This document shows, in pieces, positions 1-10,129 of a stretch of 64,000 nt of DNA (its first letter is position 1; each line of letters begins with the position of its first letter). Position numbers and translations under genes: made by a program. This stretch comes from Hyaloperonospora brassicae (taxonomy: Eukaryota > Oomycota > Peronosporomycetes > Peronosporales > Peronosporaceae), in the NCBI GenBank assembly GCA_947650285.1, contig CANTFL010001448.1, positions 359,573 through 423,572 on the forward strand. Reading direction: 5' to 3'. Below the pieces are notes generated by a model. That model did not search any database. It saw nothing but the letters and a program-made list of their open reading frames with translations, and had not been told where the DNA came from.

Positions 1-1514
1 ATAAAGATCAAGATTGCCCGGATTTGTCTCAGTAGGACCGCGTCGTTACAATAATAAATAGACCCTGGTATTTGAAAAAATCGCTAACCGAAAGGAAGAA
101 TTGCCGGAAGAAGAGGCTACCCACATATAATTAGCTCATCATGTCACACAACGACGAAGGTTATAACTCGTATGGGGAAATAAGCTGAGGTAACGTTTAA
201 CAACCGGAGGAAGCCACCTCGCGATCTGATGAGGAAATAATGACCGAAGGAGATCGTACAAATGGTAAAGCTCTACGATGGCCAATATCAGTCGTATGTT
301 TCATTGTGGATACGAGGAAGGAAATGAACGATCGATAGCCAGATACGATCGGCGAAGTGATCAATGCTGTTAGACATCGTTTATGGACATCGATATCGTC
401 AGGGCGTGGTATAAACGCAGACTAGGATGTATTCGGGTGTCGATATTGACAAATTTAGGCCTCAAAGTATTGAGAAATCCTTTCGTAAAGTTTCAAAGTA
501 TGTCCTCGAGAATAAATGTATTTGTAGAAGGGGTGAATCAGCATCTGGCAATACTGCGAGAAATTGCTATGTCTACGGATGGGGTTACGCTCAAAATCAA
601 ATAGGTTGGATAGTTATGGATACATCTGACCGCGGTTCAATAAAAGTTGCAAAAATAATGATGCAAAGAGTCGCCCTCTGCTGATAGGCAATAAAAATGG
701 ATACCAACGGCACCACCCGGAGCGATGTGCGATTTTGATGTAGGATAAGTGACAATGATTGATCGTAGGTTCTGCCGGCTTCTGGACTTCTTTAAAAAAG
801 GCAGACATGACTAATAGTTTACTAATGACGAACAAGACGCCGATAAACGCACCAACTTCGTCGAAACGGACTGGCGTGATCGACACCAGCTACATCCGTC
901 GTATAGTGCGCCGGCATAGCTAGGTAGATAGAGATGCCGAGCATGTGAAGCGATATGCTCACTGACATGACAAAGCGCATGATCAAGTTTGCACCTTCAC
1001 GGGACGGTTACATGCACTGGAGAATCAGCGGCATTGTCGCCATTGACGACGAACAGCCCATGGTATACACGCGCACATGAAGCATCTGGAGCATGAAGGA
1101 GAACGAGTTCCGGCGTGTAATGATCAGGAAGAGTGCAGGCACAATCACGAGCATATGGATGAGCCCGGTCACAACCAGAGTGGTCACCACGATCAGAACC
1201 AACTTCAGAGGCTGGACTGCGACCGACTCGTCCAATGAGGTATCTAGCAAGCCAGCAAGCAAACTAAATATGGCAACGATTGTGAAGCGGAGGATGTAGT
1301 GCGCCACGTGCGCGGGTGTCTCGTTCACCTCAAGGAAAAGCTACAGCAGTAGATTCAGACTCGCAGGTTCGTCGAAACTGTAGGCCAGCATTGCGCCAAG
1401 TGGCAGTGAAAAGGCAGCGATGCTCAGCAACGTGCTAAAAACAAAGGCAGATGCAATGTTTGCCAGCAGCCGCCTGACAATGATGTTCAACACATTGTTT
1501 GACGGTGTTGTATT
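1..1514. repeat. Left arm of a ~1.5 kb inverted repeat
   Basis: This stretch is the reverse complement of 10130-11643 (left position plus right position is about 11644), with only a handful of mismatches. Both arms carry the same broken transporter gene with the same stop codons. The arm touches the window edge, so its true outer end is unknown. It could be a real palindromic duplication around a retrotransposon or an assembly artefact; the few mismatches (for example around 1240 versus 10402) argue for two real copies. Confidence 0.9.
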
Positions 1515-1580
1515 CGTCTCCGTCAGTGCTTCAATTCACACTAGCGCACTATTAATATCATCCAGAGCTAATGAGTTGTG
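874..1580 (-). pseudogene. Degenerate dicarboxylate/amino-acid:cation symporter (EAAT/SDF family) relic, left copy
   Basis: The minus-strand translation of 1328-1008 has the SDF-family order: a hydrophobic helix, then VVTTLVVTGLIHMLVIVPA, then an ITRRNSFSF-like loop and a GCSSSMATMPL segment. The last matches the family's serine-rich re-entrant hairpin (normally GTSSSSATLP). Family members use ion gradients to import glutamate or dicarboxylates at the plasma membrane. Beyond the stop at 1008 the same protein resumes out of register with a RFVMSVSISLHMLGISIYLA block, corresponding to the family's RFVLPLGATxNMDGTAIY motif, with the key NMDGT destroyed. Upstream, homology continues to about 1580, further than the right copy, which is cut by the LTR at 10129. 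Stops and motif loss make it a pseudogene. Confidence 0.7.
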
Positions 1581-2135
1581 ACGTAGACTTAAGTCGCCGA
1601 AAAGTCAGCCCAACGCCCTCATGTGCGCCAGTATACTATTGCCTTGGACCCAGCGGCGTGGTGTTCAACTTACCTTGGACGGCAAGATGCACGTGCCGTC
1701 CAAGGTAAGTTGAACACCTCGCCGTTTCTCCAGAAGAACCGCCTCGGTACATTGGCACACTTGGCTGCCGACGAGGCGTTCTCTCGTCTAGCTCCGAGTT
1801 GACGGTTGCTTGTCTTTTTATGTCATACGATCTTGGACAATTTAACAGTGCGCGACTGCATGCATAGAAGAGAGCAACACAAAAAATGGCATCAGCTTTT
1901 GTGTGACTGGGCGAGAAATATCATCGACAAATGATGGTTTTATCTCGAAGTGGGGCTCCTATCAGACTGTGTGATGAACCAGATACGCTGAATCGGCAAA
2001 GACGCTCAGCAAATAGTTCTTTGACAAAGACCACATAGACATGCAGCAAAGAGGCAGATGTGCAGCTGAGCGTAATTTCCGACAAACTATGATACGCCTG
2101 CCTCAAGCAAATATAACGTGACGGCATACGGGTTC
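1515..2135. other. Spacer between inverted-repeat arm and LTR; contains a 24-bp perfect hairpin
   Basis: The first ~65 bases continue the symporter relic. The rest has no gene I can support. It contains a long perfect hairpin: 1661-1684 pairs with 1694-1717 around a 9-nt loop, with one mismatch when the stem is extended to about 31 bp. Confidence 0.6.
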
Positions 2136-2528
2136 TGTAACGGGGCACACCCTTGCGTGAACTTAACCCAGGGTTTGGGTGCCCCGACAGACGTACACGA
2201 GGCAAACGAGGAAGCGTAGATAAGGGAAAAGTAAAACTGTTGCATTAATATAATTCAGTCTTTCAACTACTATCTCTTTGTTTAACCTGACGTAATTATG
2301 TTAATATAACTGAGTGTATGGTGACGTCTCGTCACCACTCATTGCGCGCGTCCTGCGGCGATTGGTGGGTTGATAACGTCAAGATATCAACCAATGAGCA
2401 GACTCTTTGGTCGCCTCACCAATATCACCACTATCGATGATATTGTTCAAAGAATATTCAACTTCATATTCTTTATTGTCATTGTTTCTTTAAAGTGACA
2501 ATTCCATGTAACGGGCTGCCCCGTTACA
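2136..2528 (-). repeat. LTR of element 1 (3' LTR relative to element)
   Basis: Begins tgtaacgggg and ends ccccgttaca. It ends in a 9-bp stem/4-nt loop at 2507-2528. Internal hairpins include 2368-2375 with 2385-2392. It is the partner of 9737-10129. Confidence 0.93.
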
Positions 2529-2541
2529 TCACCCCCCTTGA
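2529..2541 (-). promoter_or_regulatory. Polypurine tract of element 1
   Basis: On the minus strand, aaggggggtga directly abuts the LTR. This is the position and composition expected for the plus-strand DNA primer of an LTR retrotransposon. The same arrangement occurs next to the LTR at 63498 and before the LTR at 32940. Confidence 0.7.
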
Positions 2542-2658
2542 CTGATAGTCACTGTGTGACTATCGAAATATGGCGGCCACCCGCTGGGCACCATTGGGAC
2601 AGGAAGCACTTGTTGGGTCAGTTCCGTTCATAACTCAACCTGACCTCGCATAGTTAAC

Positions 2659-3581
2659 ATGTCTATGCGGGGTGACTCAAGGCACACAGAGTCTGTGCCT
2701 GTGCCAGATTCTGCGGCAGACGATTCGTCGTCTGCTGCTCCTTCTTCGCCTGCAGCAAGCGGTTCTGCAGGTGCACGCGGTACAGCACCGCGTGCGCATG
2801 ATGACCCCGACATTGAAATCATCTACTCTGGCGAGTCAGACGTGTTTGACTCGGGCAATGTTGCAGAGGCGTCTCGATCACCGGCGACGCCTCAGTATTC
2901 GCCAAGGCCACTGAAGAACGAAGGACTCGTGAGTTGCAGCACAGTCTGTTCGGCAGTGATGACGAATCTGATGATGAGTATGTTTGCTCATCACCACGAT
3001 CAGCTCGTGCTTCTTGGCACGAGCGACTTGACGATGGTGCAAGCCATCATGATGCTGACAACCGTGGTATCGACAAGGGTACCACTTCGAAGCGTGATGA
3101 GATGAAGCCGTGGCGTTTGCCTGAACGGCTCATCAATAGCTTCTTTCACGAGACAAGCCAACACCATCGAATACCCTTATTCGATGCGACTGAGCTTCAA
3201 CGGCTTGGATCCCAGCGCGAGCAAATTTCGCGCTGAGGAAGACTTTTATCTCGATGTCTTCCCTAGACATCGATGGTACAATGGCATCCAAAAGCGTGAC
3301 AAGAACTCTCTTTTGGCTGCGTGGAACGCGTTCGTCCAAAACGTAAAGAATTTTGGACGAGAAGGGTGGCTTAAGAAAATTGAGGCAGTACGGCTTAGGT
3401 TCGAAAGGCGAACGCCAACCGATGCCAGGTACCGGTTTCATTGTTTATTAAGTGAGGCCGGCATTCCATGCCTCACTTGGGGAGACCCTTGTGCGAGTTG
3501 TGCCGACAACTCGCAACGTGCGCAGAGGGATGTGTATTCCCTCGATCTCGCCCTGGGGAAGGGCACACATCTCGGCTGAGA
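2659..3581 (+). pseudogene. Antisense gene of element 1 (unknown protein, two frameshifts)
   Basis: A plus-strand frame opens at ATG 2659, 130 bp inside the LTR, opposite to gag-pol. The N-terminus starts MSMRGDS and is acidic and Ser/Ala/Pro-rich, therefore probably disordered. About residue 87 a 1-nt deletion (near 2917, compared with the copy at 63622) moves the frame to one carrying LFGSDDESDDE and continuing to a stop near 3236. A second shift restores the first frame, which runs through FYLDVFPRHRWYNGIQKRDK to a stop at 3579-3581. Aligned with the copy at 63622, codons 4-7 (R-G-D-S) differ only at third positions, which supports real coding. The frame ends just before the chromodomain of pol ends at 3637, so the two genes converge. 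I do not recognise a domain. Confidence 0.6.
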
Positions 3582-3636
3582 TGCGTGATGCGATTGCAAA
3601 CTTGCAATCCGTCTGACAACCGCCAAAAGCGCGTGT

Positions 3637-5584
3637 TTACCGATGGTCCCTTGGACCAATCGGATGAGTCTCGTCATACTGGCGGACGAGACCTTCAACA
3701 TCCATCAACAGCTGAGAGCGGGGCTCCCAGCTGTTCCAAGAGGGTGGATACCCCCGCCACTGGACGAGGTAGCTCGTCCTTGATCCTGAATCGCCACGGT
3801 GATTCAAGATACGCTCCACTAGAAAGCGTTGATCACCGTGAGCATCCACCAAAGGATGTGGTGGAGGAGGAATAACCTCCTCCAGATGATTCGGTTCACC
3901 ATCTCGACCCTTACGAGATGGATCGCGCAATCGATGAATTGCGCGATGACTTGAAGCACGAGCGCGACCGGCGCTACACTTTGACCGATACCATGCGGAA
4001 GAACCGCAAGGATTGCGAGGCTGATCGGGCGAGAGACCGCGTCGATCACGCCACAACGCAGCTTCAGGTCGAGCGGGATGTCTTCTCCCTATTCGGCAAG
4101 CTGGCGACAGCTCGCGGGGAGATATCTCGGTTGAGTTCCAAGGTATCATATCTGCGCGACCAGACGGATCGTCTGGAGCGCGAACGCAAGAACCTTGATG
4201 GATGTTCTTGAACGTGGGGGCTATCTTCATCGGAAGAAGAAGGCTCGTACTGACAGTACGGCCTAAGCTTCCCCACGTAAAACGTAGGATGCGTGCGCAT
4301 CTTACGTGGCAATTCGATCGTGTATGAATTGCCCTTGCGGTGTAACACACGAAATAGGCCGATGTATTTTGGCAGTAGTAAACTACTGCCGACACTAGTG
4401 ACTGCATGTCCAGGTAAGTTTACCGTAGACAGTAGTAATAGGTCGTTAACCTTAAATGATAGAACATTTGCTCTTCCATTCTTGTCTGCGTTCCGTTTCT
4501 GACGGTCCACCGCAGTTGCGTTATGTCCTGAACGAAACCTACTACCGCCTCTCGAGCCATCAGGAAGGTATCTGATGATTCATTGTTGTGTCTTTCAGTG
4601 CGCTTCGTGCGCACTGCTAAGAGATCGTTCTCTATTTTCAACGAGGTTGTCTTCGTCCTCGATGGCGTAGTCGTTGACGATGCTGAATATACCAGCATCG
4701 TCATCATCATCCGAATCAATAATAGCGTCATCGCTATTATTGAGGTGATCTTCTTCACCGATGTCGACCTGATCGACATCGGCATCATAAGTGACGACGT
4801 TAGCGTCGACACGTGATGAGCAAGAGCCAAAACGGTTTTTGCTCGAGCGAGTCCCTCCCCCCTTATCCAAGAGTCACACTCTATAAGGGTGGGCACTCGT
4901 GGATGGCGTAGGCCATTCACGTAAAATGGTGTGTGCTGTGTGGAAGCATGCACCGAATTATTGATGGCGACTTCCACCATGGGTAGGAATTCGCTCCAAC
5001 TCGGAAACAAGTGGACATATCCTCGACGGATCTATTCGAGGACACGGTTCGCACGTTCCGTCTGACCATCTGTTTCTGGATGGTCTGAAGTGGACATCTT
5101 CAATCGTGTTCCGAGAGTACGGAACACGGTTTGCCAAAACTGCCGCCATGAACCGAGGGTCACGGTCGGATACGAGTTCACGGGGTAACCCGTGGAGTCT
5201 AAAGACCGTGTCTAGAAAGACACGAGCACAACCTTGAGCCTTGATCGACTCAGGGACTGCAGCAAGATGGACCTTCTTGCTGAATCGGTCAACAAACACA
5301 AGAATACCAATGTTCTTGTGAGCGTCGTCGGGAAACCCGAAGACGAAGTCCATGGAAACGGACTGCCAGCACTCTGTCGGAACAGGCAGAGGCTGCAATG
5401 GCGCACGGGATGAAGGACTAGGCTTCATCCGTTGACAAACCTCGCAAGCACGTATGTACTTGCGGACAAACTGATACTGGCGGGGCCAGTAAAAGTCACG
5501 ACTTACCGTTAGGTAAGTCTTTTCCCTTCCACGATGGCCGCTTGTTGGGGCATCGTGGCACTCATACATGATGCGCAAACGCAA
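3637..5584 (-). pseudogene. Integrase plus C-terminal chromodomain of element 1
   Basis: Integrase inserts the cDNA copy into the host genome. From 5584 the frame shows the HHCC zinc-binding module (H...GHRGREKTY...CEVCQRMKPS), then the catalytic Asp in SMDFVFGF and the second Asp in VSDRDPRF. The expected Glu region (GQTER-like) is reached only in another frame near 5010, so there is a frameshift there. The C-terminal part (KVNDLLLLSTVNLPG...YIGLFRVL...TFYVGKLRPY) lies at about 4510-4260. A chromodomain with YLVQWRGYPPSWNSWEP follows and ends at 3637. Chromodomains of this type steer chromoviruses to heterochromatin. Position and order are typical; the frame breaks make it inactive. Confidence 0.85.
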
Positions 5585-7302
5585 ATCATGATGAGCGAGT
5601 ACGACGACACGAGGCGTGTCACCGCAACAGCTGTATAGTACAGCAATCCGTTGCGTGTACTATGCCGATCCGATGAGGATCGGTACAAAGCCGGTAAATC
5701 CCTCATGGATTTACTGGATGGATTCACGAGATGATCCATCAATCGCAGAAGATCCTTATCTTCCGCGTATGCCTTTCGTACGTCGTCAAGTAAACTTGAC
5801 GACGGGACACTGACTGACAGTGTCGCAACAGTGGGCTTATCCTCACTGTTGAATTGTGCGTCCGCCTCGAAATCGGGCCGGCGCGAAAGCGCATCAGCGA
5901 CGACATTGACTCGTCCTGGTTTATACTCGACGGAGAAGTTGTACTCCGCGAAGAAAGACAGCCACCTCGCCATCTTTTGCGAGAGGTGTGGACTGTTTAC
6001 GGCCGTGCGTAGTGAAGCATGGTCCGTATAGACGATAAACGGTCTATCTCCCAAGAGATAGACCCGAAACTTAGCCAGTGCGTACTTCATGGCAAGGAGT
6101 TCCTTGTCATGCAATGGGCAATTGGATTCAGCTGACTGCAGCTGACGCGACTGATAACAGACGACGCGCTCCGCGCCATCTGCATCAAATTGCATTAACG
6201 CACAGCCGATTGCAAAATCGCTGGCGTCACAGACCACATGAAATAGTCTGTCCTGATCTGCAATCGCCAAGATCGGCGACTGCATCAAGCTTTGCTTGAT
6301 ACCTTCGAAGGAACGCTGACACTCAGCGTTCCATGACCATTTGACATTTTGCTTGAGTAACCAAGAAAGATGAACATTCATACCGGCGTAGTTGCGAAAG
6401 TACTTATTACAAGTACGCCGCTTGTCCAAGGAACTTCCTTAGTCCCTTGACATCGACTGGCACTGGCCAGTCGGTGATCGCCTTGATCTTTTCGGGATCA
6501 GGGCGTACGCCGTGTTTACCCACGATTCACCCAAGAGGTGGTATTTCGCTAGCCGCGAATATACACTTCTTGAGGTTTGCGTTCAACTTATGCTTGCGCA
6601 TAAGTTGAAGGACTTGACGAGCGTGAGTTCTGTGAGCTTCAACGTCCGTCTTTCCGTCCATAGCCCGGCTATGGACGAACACATCATCGAAGTAACTCGG
6701 TGCGAAGTCTCGCACCGGTCTCAACAGATTTGTAACACATCTGTTGAATGTTGCAGGGGCATTACTCAGTCCCTGTGGCATCACTAGCCACTCCCACAAC
6801 ATACCGCTGGGGGTGCTCACTGCTGTGTACGGGATGTCCCCTTCACGCATGAGGATCTGCTAGAATCCATCCATCAGATCCATGGACGAAAAGATGGTAC
6901 TCTTTGACATACCATCTATGATATGATTACGTCCTTCCTCGGTATCGGCGTCTGAGCCGGTACCGTTGCAGCATTCAACTTGTTAAACGCGTGCACTATC
7001 CGCCATCCTTCTATGTTCTTTCGCACACAGAAGGTCGGAATGCAGTGAGGGGATGTCGATTCCCTCACATGGCCCGCTGCTAAGCGATCGGTAAAGAACT
7101 TGTCGATCGCTATCACTTGTTCACGAGGCAGTGGCCACTGCTTCATGACACAGTACTTCGAGCCCGGTTTGAGCTCGATCTCGTGTCGAGTGCCTTTGTC
7201 CTTAGGCAACTCGCAAGGTACGTATTCAGGGAATACATCCTTGAATTCTATCAAATCCTTATACAAAGGATTTGCCTGAAGTGACTCCCAGGATTGAGAC
7301 GT
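5585..7302 (-). pseudogene. Reverse transcriptase and RNase H of element 1
   Basis: The RT copies element RNA to DNA and RNase H removes the RNA strand. From 7266 the frame reads VPCELPKDKGTRHEIEL...PLPREQ...PTFCVRKN...RIVHAFNKLNAAT, the usual finger region. A stop at about 6916 and frameshifts follow. The palm segment (WLVMPQGLSNAPATFNR, then YFDDVFVHS) at about 6780-6680 keeps an intact YxDD box. RNase H (from about 6240) has VVCDASDFAIG, KELLAMKYAL, YTDHASLRT and VVADALSRRP, covering the D-E-D-D positions. At least two frameshifts separate the pieces. DNA-level hairpins run through all of these conserved motifs. Confidence 0.88.
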
Positions 7303-8409
7303 CTATCGCTCAATCCAAGTCTTCTCATCGAGGACACTTTCGTCCATCGATGAGCTGCTGAGAACCCGTTCGTTCTCAGCAAATGCTGTTGCAGACCGAA
7401 TATCGGCCACACACTCGTCCTCTGTGACGAGTATGCAGATCTGCTTGACTTTGCCACTACGCAGATCACGCAAGAACCGTTTCGGTTCTAGCGTTGGCAA
7501 CTGAGTTATCTCCGAAGTCAACTTCGGAGGCACAATCAGATCAAGCGTATAAGCGCCTACGCTTGATCCGTCATTAACCAAGACGTTCAACGTCTCGGTT
7601 ACTTTCTAAGAACTTGCTTCCACAGGTTGCTGAGGGCCTAATCCTTCAGCAAGTGGATCTTGAGGAATTCCTTGCTCAAGTACGTGGGGACTTATTCCCT
7701 CGACGTCTTCCGACTGTGGCTGTGCAACCACAGTCAGGTACCGATTCTCTACGGTCGACTCTCCAGTCGACCTAGGACATTCGTGTTGCCCCTTGGGGGC
7801 AACAGGTTTCTTTTGTCTAAGATGCTGCCCGCTAGGCATGCATCCATGTCCCGGTCCACTCGACTTATTCGTGTGGTGGACCTTCGGCGCAGCCTGTACA
7901 TCTGTACAGCCGCCGGGAGCTTGCTCCACATTGTAGTGATCAACTACACTGTGATCTTGTGCAGTCGTGCTAACGACCGTACCGCAAGTGAGGCCATCGC
8001 ACTCACTCGCAGAACATCCACACGCTTGTGGACGCTCCAAGATGAACATCAGATGGCCATCTGATGAACAAGCGGCAGGCATCTTCACGGATCGATGCTG
8101 CCAGCTCACCCTTGGCTCGTATTTTCTGAGCCAAGGTAATCCCAGGATGACATCAAATTTGTCATCCAGATCTAGTACGATGAAATCATCATCGTACTGT
8201 TCGCCCTCCAACGTGTAGTGAATTCCTAATACACGTTTCTCAACAGTTATCGATGCGCCTGTTGCAAGGCGCACCGTCATCCTTCTGAGGGGAATGTCGC
8301 GCTCAACGAACTTGAGCCTACGACCCTCTAGTGACTGGCGACGAACAAAGTCGTTCGACGCCCCACAGTATACTAGGGCACGAAGCGACAAATCATTTGT
8401 CGCTTCCAA
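7303..8409 (-). pseudogene. Aspartic protease and linker to RT, element 1
   Basis: The retropepsin-type region normally reads ALVDCGAS. Here the frame at about 8370 reads ALVYCGAS, so the catalytic Asp is replaced by Tyr (TAC for GAC), which should abolish processing. Downstream FDVILGLPWLRKYEP at about 8150 is the usual flap/second-strand region of Gypsy proteases. The polar segment after it, to the stop at 7606, and the next frame (7590-7303) link to RT. A frame change separates protease from RT. Confidence 0.8.
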
Positions 8410-8537
8410 CTATAAGGTGATGAGCGAAACGTCATCACCAGGTGCAGAGACACACAATGATTGTGTATCTGGAGCAACTTCTGTCAAGAGATTTGCAAAT
8501 TCTCTTGAGGTTGCTGGATCAGTAGGGCGCTCCGCCC

Positions 8538-9692
8538 CTACTGACCTCGACCATTTTTTGATGGTCCGTTTCGCTGTTGCGGTTTCGCAACAGCGCTGGA
8601 CCCACGCCCATTGCGCTTTCTGGCAAATGGTCGTCCATTTCGCTCAGTACTGTTTGGTACTGGGCGTGGAGCACTACACTCATGTGCGAAGTGCCCTAAC
8701 TTCTGACAGCGATTGCACCTCTGCAATCGCTTGCTGTTTGAAGAGCGAGGTCTCTCGCTCTCAACATAGCAGAGATCCATTGGTTCTGGACCTCCACTCT
8801 CTTGTCGTCTCGGTGGAAGGTAAGAGTTTGAGCTAGCATGAGCCTGTCTCATGCTAAAGTCTTCCTGTTCCGTGGCTGATATCGCTTCCTCAAGCGTATT
8901 CAGCTCAAGGCGGAACAGATGGCTCCTGACGGGATCTTATGCGAGCCCTTGCATGAACACCGTAATCAACGTGTGTTCATGAACTGAGTTAGCAGTTATA
9001 CTACTCGCGAGGAGTCGTATATGTTGTGCGTAAGCGTGCACATCACGCTTACCCTGCTTGAGTTTCAGGAGCTCTGAACGAGCCCTGAACTCAGCTCGTG
9101 GCGGCTCAAACGTTTGTCTGATCCGGGCCTTGAAGTCATCTAGCGACCTAAACACATTTGGGTCGCTACTCTCGAGCCACAAAGACCAAGTTTTAGTACT
9201 TCCTGCCAAGTGGGTTTGAGCAAATGAAGCTCACATTTGCTCATCTTCGACGCGACGAGCCCTTAGGGCTCTGTCGAGTTCGACAAACCACAGTAACAGG
9301 GAGTCCTCCGGGACTCCACTATACTTGGAGATGTCAACCTCCATGACCTCGGGACGACGCGCATGTGCCGTCCCGCCCACAGCAGCATGGAATTGCTGCT
9401 GTCTCAACAGCTCTGTCTGTTGAGCACCGAGTTCTCTCAACTGCTTGGCCTGTTGAGAGCCTTGCTGGTGAAGCAAGGCTACTTTTTCCCTTTCGGCGAC
9501 AAGTTAACTTTGGATGAACTTGGCTATAGCGGCATGTTGTTGGTCTCTGTCTAGAGACTCCAACATGGCGCTAATGGCGAACTCGCCTACGGTAGAACTC
9601 ATTTGTTCTACCGCACCCCATTCGATGTCACTCAAATGGGTAAACCCTTCACGCGTGGCGTAAAAGGTCTCTTCATCATCCAACATGTTCAT
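8538..9692 (-). pseudogene. gag of element 1 with CCHC zinc knuckle
   Basis: Gag forms the virus-like particle. One reading frame runs from ATG 9692 to 8538 and is interrupted by in-frame stops at about 9504, 9231 and 8937. Each piece continues the same protein, so these are point nonsense mutations rather than frameshifts. Features in order: a Gln-rich stretch (QQGSQQAKQLRELGAQQTEL), a retrotransposon-gag core (WSLWLESSDP...FKARIRQTFEPP), and a zinc knuckle CNRCQKLGHFAHEC (CX2CX4HX4C) followed by a basic Arg/Asn tail. The start lies 44 nt inside the 5' LTR. Confidence 0.85.
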
Positions 9693-9719
9693 GTTGGATG
9701 CTGTGGTCCTTGAAAGGAC

Positions 9720-9736
9720 TACAAAGTGCTACCAGG
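9720..9736 (-). promoter_or_regulatory. Primer-binding-like site of element 1
   Basis: On the minus strand, tggtagcact lies 2 nt inside the 5' LTR. The same tggtagcact follows the 5' LTR of element 2 at 26406. TGGTAGC... is the form expected for a primer tRNA ending GCUACCA, as initiator tRNA-Met does. The tRNA identity is inferred. Confidence 0.6.
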
Positions 9737-10129
9737 TGTAATGGGGCACACCCTTGCGTGAACTTAACTCAGGGTTTGGGTGCCCCGACAGACGTACACG
9801 AGGCAAACGAGGAAGCGTAGATAAGGGAAAAGTAAAACTGTTGCATTAATATAATTCAGTCTTTCAACTACTATCTCTTTGTTTAACCTGACGTAATTAT
9901 GTTAATATAACTGAGTGTATGGTGACGTCTCGTCACCACTCATTGCGCGCATCCTGCGGCGATTGGTGGGTTGATAACGTCAAGATATCAACCAATGAGC
10001 AGACCCTTTGGTCGCTTCACCGATATCACCACTATCGATGATATTGTTCAAAGAATATTCAACTTCATATTCTTTATTGTCATTGTTTCTTTAAAGTGAC
10101 AATTCCATGTAACGGGCTGCCCCGTTATA
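9737..10129 (-). repeat. LTR of element 1 (5' LTR relative to element)
   Basis: 393 bp, about 98% identical to 2136-2528. The outer terminus has decayed from ...ccgttaca to ...ccgttata. It sits directly on the edge of the right inverted-repeat arm and truncates the symporter relic there. Confidence 0.93.

Larger units (their letters stand above)
2136..10129 (-). mobile_element. Ty3/Gypsy chromovirus-type LTR retrotransposon, element 1 (decayed)
   Basis: Two 393-bp LTRs (TG...CA on the left, TG...TA on the right) bound a minus-strand gag-protease-RT-RNaseH-integrase-chromodomain order. A primer-binding-like site lies next to the right LTR and a purine-rich tract next to the left LTR; both agree with minus orientation. 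The LTRs differ at about 7 of 393 positions. No matching target-site duplication is visible (left flank ...gggttc, right flank aatac...). Several nonsense and frameshift mutations plus a lost protease aspartate make it non-autonomous now. An additional plus-strand frame lies between the pol end and the left LTR. The whole element is unusually rich in short hairpins (see findings). Confidence 0.93.
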
